Shown here piece by piece: positions 46,085 through 55,377 of a DNA stretch of 64,000 nt. Position 1 is the stretch's first letter; each line of letters starts with the position of its first letter. The stretch lies in assembly GCA_003021175.1 (NCBI GenBank), contig PXQV01000012.1:117671-181670 (forward strand), written 5' to 3'. Source of the stretch: Halobacteriales archaeon QH_7_66_36 (GTDB lineage: Archaea; Halobacteriota; Halobacteria; Halobacteriales; Haloarculaceae). A model generated the notes under the pieces. The model was not told where the DNA came from. It made no database searches and was given only the letters and a program-made list of their open reading frames with translations. The translations under genes were made by a program, and so were the position numbers.

Positions 46085-46263
46085 CGACGCGAGACGACGC
46101 GACCCACGGTCACGCCGAGACCGACGAGCAACACGGCGATGACGAGAAACGGGACCGCCGAGAGCGGGTCACCGGTCTCCGTGTAGTTGCTGACCGCGAA
46201 CCCGGCGACGACGACCGCGACCAGTCCGTGGAGCACGACCGTCGCGACTTGGAGATTGTCCAT
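46081..46263 (-). CDS. small two-helix membrane protein
   Basis: 60 residues with two hydrophobic helices (VATVVLHGLVAVVVAGFAV and AVPFLVIAVLLVGLGVTVG) and a basic C-terminus (GRVVSRR). It has no recognised function. It sits just beyond the right end of the IS element. Confidence 0.62.
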   Translation of the reverse strand: MDNLQVATVVLHGLVAVVVAGFAVSNYTETGDPLSAVPFLVIAVLLVGLGVTVGRVVSRR

Positions 46264-46302
46264 GTGCCCGGCAGGCGGGGGGGGACCGTAAATTGACCTC
46301 CT

Positions 46303-46322
46303 CCCGCGCCTTCAGGCGCGGG
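46303..46322 (-). ncRNA. 3' hairpin of the predicted TnpB guide RNA (omega RNA)
   Basis: CCCGCGCC-TGAA-GGCGCGGG followed by GGAGGTCAA at the element end. In this family the RNA from the tnpB 3' end and right end folds into a scaffold that holds TnpB, and the guide is the flanking host sequence beyond it. Here the guide would start near 46292 and read toward lower coordinates. Confidence 0.55.
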
Positions 46323-46370
46323 AATCCCACCACGGGATTTCAGGCCGAGCGTTCGCCCGACCCTACGGTT

Positions 46371-47606
46371 TCAAGACGCATACGTTCCGAGCGTCGCTTG
46401 CTGGACTTCAGCATCGGCTTGGCCGTCTTGTGGCGCGGTCAAACGCGCCCCATCCTCAGCCGAGTCATCGTCGTTCGGGTGTTCTCTGGAACGACTCTCT
46501 CCGCTGAGGTAGCGGTCTGCGATGTTCACCGCTCCGTTCACGTCCGCCTGATACTCGCCTACCCAACAAGCGTCGTTCGTACACTTGAACGTCGCCTGTT
46601 GCGGACGATACCCTACCTCACCGCAAGCGTGGCATTCTTTCGACGTGTTTCGGGGATTCATCGTCTCGACAGGGATACCCTTCTCGACTGCCTTGTAGCG
46701 TATCTGCGCGTGGAGTTTGGCGAACCCCCATCCGTGGAGGCGGCGGTTTATATACTCGCCGTAGTCCATCGACTCCCGTATGTACGTCAGGTCTTCCAGA
46801 ACGAGAACGGGATTCTCGACAGATTCGGCGTATTCCACGACTTCGCGAGTGACGTGGTGGAACACGTCGTCTATCTGGTTCCACAGGTCGTCGAACGACT
46901 CTGCGATACGCTCGCTACCGCGCTTCTGAAGCCGTCTCGTGGCGGTGAAGTAGGTCTTGCGAAGCCGACGAACAGTCTTACCATCGTCGGCCCACAGTTC
47001 GGGAGCGGTCGGAGACCCGTGGTCGTCGCGGTGACACACCGTGACGAGCGACGCTTCTCCAATATCGATACCGATGGGCATCCGTTCCTCGGCGGACGCC
47101 TCGGAACCGTTCTCTACGTTGCGGGTGGCGGTAACGTGGAGGAACCACGTTCCGTCCCGCTCAAACAGCCGACTCTCGCCCATGTCCGCGTCGCCAGCGT
47201 TCAACGCCTCGAGCCAGCCCCGCTGTTCGGGGTTCGGCTGTGCTGGCATCCAGAGGTGGTAGTCCTCGTGGTGCGGAACCTTGACGTACCACTCGATAGC
47301 GTTCTCGGGTTTGTGGTCGAGCCGTAGCCCCTCGTTCGTGAACCGAACAGGGTGGTTGTCGTGAAGTTCACCCGCGTTGTACGTCGTCGTCAACTGTGGG
47401 ACGTACTTCTTGAGCGCGTTCTTCGCGTACCCGCTCAGGTCGTAGCTGACCACCACGTCGTTCGCTTCGGTCTGCGTGGTACATCGGGCGTCGAAGGCAT
47501 CGTGAAGGGCGGTCTGGTACACCTCTCGCGTCTCACAGAGTTTCCTCCGCTTGTGCGCGTTCGGCTCCACCAGTTTCAGTTCCAGCGTCTTCGTGAGTTC
47601 GGTCAC
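46371..47606 (-). CDS. tnpB: TnpB RNA-guided endonuclease
   Basis: 411 residues, full-length and open. RuvC-like catalytic residues are present: D181 (GIDIGEAS), E271 (VLVLEDLTYIRES), D355 (YQADVNGAVNIADRY). A four-Cys zinc finger (C325, C328, C342, C347; CHACGEVGYRPQ then CTNDACWVG) lies between the last two. It should cut DNA with the guide from the element's right end. Overlaps the tnpA relic by 4 bp, so the original pair was translationally coupled. Confidence 0.92.
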   Translation of the reverse strand: MTELTKTLELKLVEPNAHKRRKLCETREVYQTALHDAFDARCTTQTEANDVVVSYDLSGYAKNALKKYVPQLTTTYNAGELHDNHPVRFTNEGLRLDHKPENAIEWYVKVPHHEDYHLWMPAQPNPEQRGWLEALNAGDADMGESRLFERDGTWFLHVTATRNVENGSEASAEERMPIGIDIGEASLVTVCHRDDHGSPTAPELWADDGKTVRRLRKTYFTATRRLQKRGSERIAESFDDLWNQIDDVFHHVTREVVEYAESVENPVLVLEDLTYIRESMDYGEYINRRLHGWGFAKLHAQIRYKAVEKGIPVETMNPRNTSKECHACGEVGYRPQQATFKCTNDACWVGEYQADVNGAVNIADRYLSGESRSREHPNDDDSAEDGARLTAPQDGQADAEVQQATLGTYAS

Positions 47607-48043
47607 GAATCGTCTTCCTCATGGCGCTGGATGTAGTTCGTGACCGTCTCGCTGGATACGTGGCCCGCCGTTCCTGCGTAGTAGCCTCTCGCCCATGGAA
47701 TCTTCTCGCCGTCGTGGTCGGCGTATCGGTGGTTGTATTTCCGCGAGGAAATCCCCTTGAACCAATTGGCGAGAAGTGACGGGGCGTGCTTCGGTGGGCT
47801 ACTGATGGACAGGTGAACGTGGTCGGGCTGTACGGTCAAGTCGAGTATTTCGAGGCCCTTGTCGTCGGCTATTTCGTGGAGGATGGTTCGCACACGGTCC
47901 GCGACCTCGTTGACGAGTACCGATTGGCGGTACTGAGCGGAGCCTTGCTCCGCGATATCCGCAGAACCGACGGTTCTGCGAGACTTCGGCAACTACACTG
48001 TGTGGTAGTTGAGGTTGTAGGTCGCGTGCCGTGTGGTCTTCAT
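47603..48043 (-). pseudogene. tnpA: tnpA of IS200 type: nonsense codon plus 51-bp in-frame insertion
   Basis: From the ATG at 48043 it reads MKTTRHATYNLNYHT-V-stop-LPK, where relatives read YHIVWLPKYRQS: TGG has become TAG at 47993-47995. Directly after LPK, 51 bp (47933-47983, 17 codons) are inserted before YRQSVLV. Beyond that the Y1 transposase is intact, with the HUH motif DHVHLS and the Tyr in VTNYIQRH. The enzyme should be dead; the insertion alone would keep the frame. Confidence 0.85.
47933..47983 (-). repeat. 51-bp insert made of two triloop hairpins
   Basis: The insert is two perfect hairpins separated by GATATC: 47937-47953 (7+3+7, loop CTT on plus strand) and 47960-47980 (9+3+9, loop GAC). 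Its length is a multiple of three. The flanking tnpA sequence joins cleanly without it, so it is a true insertion into a coding sequence. Confidence 0.75.
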
Positions 48044-48185
48044 CCGTGTTTCACATTACATGTCGCCGCCGGCTTAATACTGCCGACAGAACGGTGGGAA
48101 ATCCAGCCGTAGCATCGTCGGTGGATGTGTACGCTATTGTTCGCTTGACCCCCAGCTGAAGACGGGGTATGCGCTCGCAACTGTA

Positions 48186-49007
48186 TCAGAGCTTTCCGGC
48201 GAGGCCGAGCAGTTTGTCGCGAATCCGGTCGGGGACGAAGCGTCCGTAGACGGCGGCCTTGGCGAATCCGCCGACGACGTACCGCGGGTCGGGATCGGTG
48301 GAGACGCCCGCCTCCAGTATCGTGTCGGCCACCGCTTCCGGGGTCGAGGCGAACGGCGAGGACTGCCCGGAGACGAGCGATGCGTCCTCCTGTGCGTCGT
48401 AGAGGGACTCGTAGGCAGGCGTACGGTCGAGTCGGTCCATCTCCTCGTCGACGCGGTCGCGGAACGCCGTCTCGACTGGACCGGGTTCCACCAGCGCCAC
48501 GTCGATGCCGAACTCCGCGACTTCGTTGCGGAGCGCGTCGGCGTAGCCTTCGAGGGCGAACTTCGAGGCGGCGTAGGCGCTCATCCCCGGCGGCGCGATG
48601 CGGCCGGCCACGGAGGAGACGTTGACCACGGTCCCGTCCTCGGCCGCGCGCATGTGCGGGAGCACCGCTCGGGTCACCCGGTGGGGGCCGAGGACGTTCA
48701 CGTCTAACTGCTGAGAGAACAGCTCCGTGGGCACGTCCTCCGCGGGGCCGTGTTGGCCGTAGCCGGCGTTGTTGACGAGACAGTCGACCCGGCCCGTCTC
48801 GTCGATAGCGCGGTCGACGACGGCCGCGATCTGTTCGTCGTCGGTCACGTCGAGCGCGGCGGTTCGACAGCCCGTCTCTTCGAGATCGGCGATGTCGGCC
48901 GGGTCGCGCGCGGTCGCGTACGTCGTCCACTCCTCCTCGTGGAAGGCGTGGGCCGTCGCCCGGCCGATGCCGGACGAGCAACCGGTGATGAGTACGGTGC
49001 GGTCCAT
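48186..49007 (-). CDS. SDR family oxidoreductase
   Basis: 273 residues, classical SDR. Cofactor site LITGCSSGIGRATAHAF, NNAGYG, catalytic Ser and YxxxK in VVNVSSVAGRIAPPGMSAYAASKFALEG. The long C-terminal part after the active site (residues 180-273) may cover the substrate pocket. Substrate unknown. It lies between the IS element and the degraded TnpB region. Confidence 0.88.
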   Translation of the reverse strand: MDRTVLITGCSSGIGRATAHAFHEEEWTTYATARDPADIADLEETGCRTAALDVTDDEQIAAVVDRAIDETGRVDCLVNNAGYGQHGPAEDVPTELFSQQLDVNVLGPHRVTRAVLPHMRAAEDGTVVNVSSVAGRIAPPGMSAYAASKFALEGYADALRNEVAEFGIDVALVEPGPVETAFRDRVDEEMDRLDRTPAYESLYDAQEDASLVSGQSSPFASTPEAVADTILEAGVSTDPDPRYVVGGFAKAAVYGRFVPDRIRDKLLGLAGKL

Positions 49008-49135
49008 ACCGTCGCGTCGCTCGCCCGCGTGTTAGCTTGTGTGGTGCAGGGCGCTACGCCCCCTTTCTCAGCGAGCGCCGAAGGCGCGAGCAGGGAGGGG
49101 ATACAACGCCCGTCATCGTCTTTACTTCCACTGTA

Positions 49136-49571
49136 CGGCATGGCCGTACTACCCCGACGGTCGAATGTGATAGTAAGACGCTCACCGCGCTTCCGGCGTT
49201 GTTCAAACGTGGTTCGAAACGGCGAAGCCGTTTCGTCATTGCGGGAAATCGGAGATTTCCCGCTTGCAGTCAGAACGCGTCGCGTTCTGACGACATCACG
49301 AGAGAGCGAAGCTCTCTCGAACGACGACAAGAAGCGTGCAACGGCGGCTGTGGCCGAGTGTCGAACCGGTAGGAGTGGGACACTCCGAACCACCCAGCGA
49401 GGGACAACGCCCGTGGAGTCTGGAACCGCTGTGGGAACGCTCCCTGCACGTTCCGACGCCGAAGCAGGAACCCCCGATCTCAAAGATCGAGCCGCGAAGT
49501 CGTTCGAGACGGCTTCGCCGTCTCGTGATGACGAGAGAGCTTCGCTCTCTCGGACCACGCCGAGGGAGTAG
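49136..49571 (+). pseudogene. decayed TnpB C-terminal tail interrupted by hairpin modules
   Basis: Reading the plus strand near 49350-49500 gives GTTPVESGTAVGTLPARSDA and EAGTPDLKDRAAKS, a tail I recall from haloarchaeal TnpB proteins, but no RuvC or zinc motifs remain. Interspersed are perfect triloop hairpins at 49215-49235 (GAA), 49241-49263 (GGA), 49270-49290 (GTC), 49299-49319 (GAA), 49475-49489 (CAA), 49505-49525 (TTC) and 49532-49552 (TTC). The two at 49299 and 49532 have identical arms in opposite orientation. Confidence 0.5.
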
Positions 49572-49582
49572 GCCGGGGTAGT

Positions 49583-50332
49583 TCACCTCTGCTCCTTGCG
49601 CTTCACCTCGTCGGCGTACGCGTCCGCGAGTCGGGTCGGCTCCGGCAGTTTGTACTCGCCGCCACAGGCCGCCACGAGGTCGACCGCCGTCGCCGCGCTC
49701 ACGCGATGGCCCGGCGAGACGTACAGCGGGTTGATCCGCCGCGACTCCGGGTACTGTCGGCTCTGGTAGGCGTGGCCGATGACGGTGCCCGACGGCGCGG
49801 TGACGCGCTCGTCGGTCTCGATTGGGACGCGTTCACCCTCCGCCAGTCCGTCCACGGGCTCGCGCGGCTCGCCACAGAGCAGGCTCTTGGCGACGCCAAT
49901 ACTCGGCGCGTCGGTCACGACGCCCATGTGGGTCGCGAGGCCCGCCTCGCGGAAGTGGATGCGCCCGGAGCCGTCGTACAGATACAGGTCCGGGTCCGCG
50001 TCGAGCGTCTCCAGCGCGGCGAGGACCGGCCCGCCTTCTCGGAACGCGAGCAGACCGGGAACGTACGGAATCGACAGGTCGGTGACGGCGTGGGTTCGCT
50101 CGATCACCTCGTCGCCGCGCGTGACGACGACGGCCGAGACGGCCTGCTCCGGCTCGCTGTCGGTGAGAAACGCCTGATCGACGCCGGCGACGAGCGCGTC
50201 GCCGCGCCGCACGTCTTCGGGCGTCACGTCGAGGTCGTCCGTGAACGCCGCACCCTCGGCGATGTCGTGCTGGAGTGCTTCCATCTCCGCGCGCGACAGC
50301 GACGGGTCGGGCGCGAACCGCTCGTCAGCCAT
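49583..50332 (-). CDS. nfi: endonuclease V
   Basis: 249 residues from the ATG at 50332 (MADERFAPDPSLSRAE). Family motifs: catalytic Asp in LVAGVDQAF, IPYVPGLLAFREGGPVL, and HFREAGLATHMGVVTDAPSIGVAKSLL. Nicks DNA next to deoxyinosine and related lesions. Its start overlaps the rhomboid stop (TGATG), so they are coupled. Confidence 0.92.
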   Translation of the reverse strand: MADERFAPDPSLSRAEMEALQHDIAEGAAFTDDLDVTPEDVRRGDALVAGVDQAFLTDSEPEQAVSAVVVTRGDEVIERTHAVTDLSIPYVPGLLAFREGGPVLAALETLDADPDLYLYDGSGRIHFREAGLATHMGVVTDAPSIGVAKSLLCGEPREPVDGLAEGERVPIETDERVTAPSGTVIGHAYQSRQYPESRRINPLYVSPGHRVSAATAVDLVAACGGEYKLPEPTRLADAYADEVKRKEQR

Positions 50333-51270
50333 CAGCGACGCCCGGGGCCACCCGGACCGCCGGGACCGCCGGGGCCGCCCGGCCCACCCATGCCGCCGCG
50401 ACCACCGCCGAGACGGAGTTGGTTGGGCGCGCTCACGTCGCCCTTGACGTAGACGCCGTACAGCAGGCCGAGACCGAGTCCGGTGAGGTGCGCGAGGTGG
50501 GCGATGTTGGTCCCGATGCCGGCGGTCGCGCCGAAGATACCGAACACGGACAGCCCCGCGTAGCCGATGGTGAGCAGCCAGATCGGGACGGGCAGCACGA
50601 AGTAGAGATACACCTTCAGCCCCGGATTCAACACGGTGAGGACGGCCAAGATTGCCATGATGGCTCCGCTCGCGCCGAGGACGCCGCTGACGGGGTCGCT
50701 CAACAGGATACCGGTGCCGACCTGCGCCAGCCCCGCGACCGACCCGGTGACGAGGAACAGCGCCGCGAACCGTTTCGAGCCGACGTACCGCTCGACGACC
50801 GGCCCGAAGAAGAACAGCACGATGCCGTTGCCGAACAGGTGGCCGATCCCCCCGTGCGAGAAGACGGACGTGATCCACGTCCAGACGTACAGCGGGTGGG
50901 CCGACGAGAGGACGAACGTCGCCCGCCACAGCGGGTCACGGAAGCCGATGCCGGCGAGCGGATAGACGAGGAACTGAAAGGCGAAGACGACGACCATGAT
51001 CGCGAGGAACAGATACGAGGCGTTCCCCTTGAAGTACGACAGCGGGCCGCCCCGGCCGGTCAGCCGGTCTATGACGGACGCGGAGCCGCCGCGGTCGTTC
51101 ACGCTGTCGTCGAAGCCGGAGTCGAAGACGCCGTCGGGGTCGTTCCACTCGTTCAGCCCCGCACAGCCGTGGTTCTCCGGGAGCCGGTGCTCCGAACAGT
51201 AGTTCCCCCCGCAACGCCGGCAGTTGTACGGCATGTCCACCTCCGTGCCGCACACCTCACACGTCGCCAT
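50332..51270 (-). CDS. rhomboid intramembrane protease with N-terminal AN1-type zinc finger
   Basis: 312 residues from the ATG at 51270 (MATCEVCGTEVDMPYN). An AN1-like finger (CEVCGTEVDMPYNCRRCGG then CSEHRLPENHGC) precedes a rhomboid of about six helices: WTWITSVFSHGGIGHLFGN, catalytic Ser in GVLGASGAIMAI, and catalytic His in IAHLAHLTGLGLGLLYG. The tail is a repeated GGP stretch ending PGRR. It cleaves membrane proteins within the bilayer; the finger may bind a partner. Coupled to nfi. Confidence 0.9.
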   Translation of the reverse strand: MATCEVCGTEVDMPYNCRRCGGNYCSEHRLPENHGCAGLNEWNDPDGVFDSGFDDSVNDRGGSASVIDRLTGRGGPLSYFKGNASYLFLAIMVVVFAFQFLVYPLAGIGFRDPLWRATFVLSSAHPLYVWTWITSVFSHGGIGHLFGNGIVLFFFGPVVERYVGSKRFAALFLVTGSVAGLAQVGTGILLSDPVSGVLGASGAIMAILAVLTVLNPGLKVYLYFVLPVPIWLLTIGYAGLSVFGIFGATAGIGTNIAHLAHLTGLGLGLLYGVYVKGDVSAPNQLRLGGGRGGMGGPGGPGGPGGPGGPGRR

Positions 51271-51332
51271 TACCTCCGGTACGCGGCTGACTCGCAAATG
51301 GGTTGGGGTCAGCGACGATCACGGCCGGCGGG

Positions 51333-52673
51333 TCAGTCACCCGTGGACGGCTGGTCGCTTGGCCGAAACGCGGTCCGTGCGGTAGTCACCGCCCGGGCGA
51401 CCAGTTGGCGGAGCGCCTCACGACGGGCGACGAACAGCCCGACCGCCAAGACCACGTACACCACCGTGTAGCCGACGAGCAGTTCGTAGCTGTCGAACGG
51501 GAACGCGACGAGGTCACGGATGATGAGGAACTCCGTGAACACCTGCGTGAGGAACAACACGAGCAGCACAGTCGCCTCTCGGAGGCTGATGTTGAGGTTG
51601 ACGAGGATTGCGATGGCGAACAGCGACTGGGCGGCGGTGATCCAGATTTCCGCCTGCTGCTTCGCGTCGAACGGGAGGGTTCCGTACGTCCCGAGACCGA
51701 TGGAGTAGACGACGACGAGCGTCCCGATGAGCAGCGTCCACTGGTTGAGCTTCGAGGAGATGAGCGCGTTGAAGCCCGCCGTCGAGCGGGCCTTGTTCAC
51801 GAGGTAGACGACGACGATGAGTTCCGGCGACTCGGAGGCCAGCGGCGCGATCCACTGTATCATGAAGAACGACGGGATGCCGAACCCCTCGCCGAGCACT
51901 TCGAGTCCGTGCGCGAACGGCTCGACGGCGCTGAATATCATCACCCCGGAGTAGGTGAACAGACCGAGGACGACGGGAATGCGGAGTCGCCTGCGCAGCC
52001 GCTGGAGATACGCCGGCACCCCGACGTGTTCCTCTAACGCCTCGGCGTCGCCCTTGAGGATGATGAGGATGTAGACGACGTAGAGGCCGACGAGTACGAG
52101 CATATCGAGGATGTCGATGCCGCCGTTGAGCGGGACGAGGAAGGCCCACAGCGTGGCCGCGAACAGGAAGACGACTTCGGTGGCGATGTCGGGGTCGAGT
52201 CTGACGCTGGACGCGAGGAAGCCGTCGCGTTGCTCGACGGCGGGGTCGGCCCCGCTCGCGGCCCGGAAGACGGTGAACAGCGCGATGCCGGACCAGCCGA
52301 TGCCGATGAGGATGCGGTTCGCGCCGGTCATGTTGGCGACGGCGAGGGTCGCGGCCTCAGCGCCCTCCGGCGTGCCGGCGAGTTGACCGGCGTTGAACGC
52401 GTACAGCGCGTCGACGGCGTACTCGGGGGCGACGGCGAGCACCGCGAGCACGGCGATGGCGAACGCTCGCGGCACGTCCTTCTCGGCCGTCTCTGCGCCC
52501 CACGCGAGCAGGAACGACGCCCCGAGGACGGCCAGTCCCGCGACGGCCACGACGGTGCCCGTCGAGTAGCTCCCGACGAGGCCGCCGAGTTCCGAGACGA
52601 CCCACGGGGCGGTGAGCAGGAACGCGGCAGCGACCGCCACCAGCGGGTGACGGAGCCGGTTCAGCGCGGTCAT
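51333..52673 (-). CDS. CaCA family sodium/calcium exchanger-like protein
   Basis: 446 residues with about 11 membrane helices in two inverted halves. The alpha-repeats that bind the cation are visible: [17 protein letters not shown] with [15 protein letters not shown] in the first half and [21 protein letters not shown] in the second. Direction and ion are inferred from family. It is leaderless-looking and divergent from aroE. Confidence 0.86.
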   Translation of the reverse strand: MTALNRLRHPLVAVAAAFLLTAPWVVSELGGLVGSYSTGTVVAVAGLAVLGASFLLAWGAETAEKDVPRAFAIAVLAVLAVAPEYAVDALYAFNAGQLAGTPEGAEAATLAVANMTGANRILIGIGWSGIALFTVFRAASGADPAVEQRDGFLASSVRLDPDIATEVVFLFAATLWAFLVPLNGGIDILDMLVLVGLYVVYILIILKGDAEALEEHVGVPAYLQRLRRRLRIPVVLGLFTYSGVMIFSAVEPFAHGLEVLGEGFGIPSFFMIQWIAPLASESPELIVVVYLVNKARSTAGFNALISSKLNQWTLLIGTLVVVYSIGLGTYGTLPFDAKQQAEIWITAAQSLFAIAILVNLNISLREATVLLVLFLTQVFTEFLIIRDLVAFPFDSYELLVGYTVVYVVLAVGLFVARREALRQLVARAVTTARTAFRPSDQPSTGD

Positions 52674-52804
52674 TACCTGACCCGGTGAGAGGGAGTAACG
52701 TAATTCCTTTGCTCTGCGTGTGCTCGTGCAGGCGCGCGTGCGTTACGACGGCGACACGGGCCGCTAACCGCCCGGTTTATCGGCGTCCGCTCGCACCCGT
52801 CGGC

Positions 52805-53614
52805 ATGGACGTGTTCGGACTGGTCGGCAACCCGGTCGGCCACTCGCTGTCGCCGCCGATGCACGAGGCCGCCTACGAGGCGCTCGACGTGGACGCTCGC
52901 TACGTCACCCTCGAGCCGAGCGAGGGCGACCTCGACCGCGCGTTCGCCGGAAGCGAGGCGCTCGGTATCGCCGGGCTGAACGTCACCATCCCGTTCAAAC
53001 AGCGGGCGCTCGAACTCGTGGAACCGGACGCGCTGGCCGCGCGCATCGGCGCGGTCAACACGGTCGACTTCTCCGGGACGCCGACCGGCCACAACACCGA
53101 CGCCGTCGGCGCGACGCGGGCGCTGACCCACCACGACGTGTCGCTCGACGGCCGCGCGGTCGTGGTCGGGGCCGGCGGCGCGGGGCGAGCCGTCTCCTTC
53201 GGCCTCGCGGACGAAGGGATGTCGGTCGACATCGCGAACCGCACGGAGTCGCGCGCACACGACCTCGCCGCCGACGTGCCGGAGGCGACGGGTCACGGTC
53301 TCGACGCGCTGCCGGACCTCCTCGCGGACGCGGACGCACTCGTGAACTGCACGAGCGTCGGGATGGGCGAGGGAGACGAGCGCCCCGACGAGACGCCTGT
53401 GCCGACAGAGGCGCTCCACGGTGACCTCGCGGTGCTCGACGCCGTCTACTCGCCGCTCGACACGCGACTGCTCCGCGACGCCCGCGCGGCCGGCGCGACG
53501 ACCGTCGACGGCGCGTGGATGCTGCTGTATCAGGGGGTCGCGGCGTTCGAGCTGTGGACGGGCCGTGACGCGCCGGTGGAGGCGATGAACGAGGCGCTTC
53601 GGGCACGAGTTTAA
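52805..53614 (+). CDS. aroE: shikimate dehydrogenase
   Basis: 269 residues from the ATG at 52805 ([20 protein letters not shown]). Substrate site [23 protein letters not shown] with catalytic Lys, and NADP site [15 protein letters not shown]. Reduces 3-dehydroshikimate in aromatic amino acid synthesis. A TATA-like GGTTTATCGG lies about 27 bp upstream, so it is leaderless. Confidence 0.95.
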   Translation: MDVFGLVGNPVGHSLSPPMHEAAYEALDVDARYVTLEPSEGDLDRAFAGSEALGIAGLNVTIPFKQRALELVEPDALAARIGAVNTVDFSGTPTGHNTDAVGATRALTHHDVSLDGRAVVVGAGGAGRAVSFGLADEGMSVDIANRTESRAHDLAADVPEATGHGLDALPDLLADADALVNCTSVGMGEGDERPDETPVPTEALHGDLAVLDAVYSPLDTRLLRDARAAGATTVDGAWMLLYQGVAAFELWTGRDAPVEAMNEALRARV

Positions 53615-53640
53615 TAGTGGGCGCGCGACTACCGCCCCGC

Positions 53641-54093
53641 ATGGGACTACTCGACACCATCAAATCGGCACTCGGCATCGGTGCGTCGCGGGATCAGGAG
53701 CCTGATCCGGGTAGTGAACGCGCGGTGAAGGAGCCGGTCGCCGCGGGCACCGAGGCGAGCGGCTCCACGGCGTCGGTGACCGAGGAGCCGCCGGAGGACG
53801 ATACGGCAGTCGAGCAGGTCGAGGCGACCGGCGGCGTGACCGACCAGACCGGGACGGAGCAGTCCGCCGCGGAGCCGGCAGAGGCCACCGGTCCCGTCCC
53901 CGAAGAAGGGGAAGACCACCAGCACGTCGAGTCAATCAGCGGTATCGGCCCGGCGTACGCGAACCGGCTCGCCGACGCCGGCGTCGAATCGGTGGGCGAC
54001 CTCGCGGCCGCGGACGCCGACGCGCTCGCCGAGGAGACTGGTATCTCCGCGAAGCGGATCGGTCGCTGGATCGAACGCGCCGAGGAGTTCTGA
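53641..54093 (+). CDS. protein with acidic linker and C-terminal helix-hairpin-helix domain
   Basis: 150 residues from the ATG at 53641 (MGLLDTIKSALGIGAS). A short amphipathic N-terminal helix, an acidic low-complexity linker (about 30-90), then a helix-hairpin-helix pair (ISGIGPAYANRLADAGVESV and ADALAEETGISAKRIGRWI, split here), probably DNA-binding. Its promoter (GTTTAATAG) overlaps the end of aroE. Confidence 0.78.
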   Translation: MGLLDTIKSALGIGASRDQEPDPGSERAVKEPVAAGTEASGSTASVTEEPPEDDTAVEQVEATGGVTDQTGTEQSAAEPAEATGPVPEEGEDHQHVESISGIGPAYANRLADAGVESVGDLAAADADALAEETGISAKRIGRWIERAEEF

Positions 54094-54199
54094 CCCGGGG
54101 CGATTTATCGGGATACACGTCGGGTAGTCGAATCGCTCGACTCTATCTCGACGGCGGAACGCCGCCGCCACTATACGGGTGGAAAGCGTGGACGCACGC

Positions 54200-54532
54200 A
54201 TGGATCACGCCGACATCGGCGCGGAGACGGAGGCCGTCGAACAGGTGCATCTGGCCGAGATGGCCGCCAGCGAGGAGACGAGCGTACAGCACTTCCGCAT
54301 CGAGCCGGGCGCGTCCGTGCCCGCCCACGACCACCACCACGAGCAGGCGGGCTTCATCTACGAGGGCGAGTTGACGTTCCTGCTCGAAGACGGGGAGGTG
54401 ACCGTCGAGGCCGGAGAGTCGTACGTACTCGACGGCGGCGAGCGCCACGGCGCAGAGAACCGGGGTGACGTGGAGACGCGCGGCGTGGACATCTTCGCGC
54501 CGCCGCGCACCGACCCAGACTGGGCGAGATGA
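54200..54532 (+). CDS. cupin domain protein
   Basis: 110 residues from the ATG at 54200 (MDHADIGAETEAVEQV). One cupin barrel with both motifs: PAHDHHHEQAGFIYEGELT (metal-binding His cluster) and YVLDGGERHGAENRG. Metal-dependent enzyme or sugar-binding protein, undefined. Its stop overlaps the next ATG by 4 bp. Confidence 0.85.
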   Translation: MDHADIGAETEAVEQVHLAEMAASEETSVQHFRIEPGASVPAHDHHHEQAGFIYEGELTFLLEDGEVTVEAGESYVLDGGERHGAENRGDVETRGVDIFAPPRTDPDWAR

Positions 54533-55374
54533 GGCGACGGGCGGCGGCGCTCGCGCTGCTGTGTCTCCTCGCCGGCTGTGGCTCGGCTGGGACCGGCACC
54601 GTCGACAGGGCGGACGGGGAGACGCTGACGGCCGCGCCGCTGCCCGAGACGACGGCGACCGACGCGGGCCGAACAGCGACGCCGACCCCGACCGTCGGCG
54701 AACCCGAGGGAGCCCAACTCGCTCCCGGACTCGCGACCGGCGGTCTCTACGACCCGCGGGCGCTGGCGAGCGCCCACGCGGACGCGCTCGGGAACCGCTC
54801 GTTTCGGGTCGTCAGGACGACGGTAGTGGTCGTTCGCAACGGCTCCGAGGCGGTGAACGTCACGCGACGGCTGCGCGTCGCCGCCGGCGGGCAGCCGTAC
54901 CACTACAACAAGACGGCGCGGAGACCGGACGGTCGAACGCGGACGGAAGTCTGGCTGGACGAGCCGTCGATACTGTTCCGAGTCGGCGTCGAGAACGTCA
55001 GCTACCGGCGGGGACCGGCGACAGTAGACGTCGGACGGCTCGAAGACCACACCCGCCGCGACCGGCTCGCCGCCCTCTATGCCGCCGGGACGGGCTGGGA
55101 GATAACGCCACGAGCGAACGGCACCATCTTGCAGACGACCGTTCCGCTTCCCGACCGCGTCCTGCGCGTGCCGCCGGAGGTCTCCGACCCCCGGAACACG
55201 CGGCTACGACTCCGCGTCACGCGGACGGGACGCGTGGTCGACTACCGGCTACGCTACGACGCGCTCCGGGACGGGAACCGCGTCATCGTCGTCCACCAAG
55301 CCCGGTTCACGACCGGGGTAAACGTGACTGCGCCGGCATGGGTCGACGACGCGCGGGCGGCGACAGCCGATTGA
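54529..55374 (+). CDS. haloarchaeal lipoprotein, function unknown
   Basis: 281 residues with signal MRRRAAALALLCLLAGC; the lipobox Cys is C17. A Thr/Pro-rich linker (to about 55) leads to a domain starting YDPRALASAHADALGNRSFRV, resembling DUF7537-type lipoproteins. Probably a surface protein; there is a 3-bp gap to the convergent icd stop. Confidence 0.78.
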   Translation: MRRRAAALALLCLLAGCGSAGTGTVDRADGETLTAAPLPETTATDAGRTATPTPTVGEPEGAQLAPGLATGGLYDPRALASAHADALGNRSFRVVRTTVVVVRNGSEAVNVTRRLRVAAGGQPYHYNKTARRPDGRTRTEVWLDEPSILFRVGVENVSYRRGPATVDVGRLEDHTRRDRLAALYAAGTGWEITPRANGTILQTTVPLPDRVLRVPPEVSDPRNTRLRLRVTRTGRVVDYRLRYDALRDGNRVIVVHQARFTTGVNVTAPAWVDDARAATAD

Positions 55375-55377
55375 CAA

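Larger units (their letters stand above)
46293..48166 (-). mobile_element. IS200/IS605-type element with broken tnpA and intact tnpB
   Basis: Read on the minus strand: left end hairpin near 48146-48166 (CCCCGTCTTCAGCTGGGGG), tnpA relic, tnpB, then a right end with a perfect 8+4+8 hairpin at 46303-46322 followed by GGAGGTCAA ending near 46293. The layout and end structures are those of this superfamily, which moves as single-stranded DNA without target duplication. Exact left end is approximate. Confidence 0.75.
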
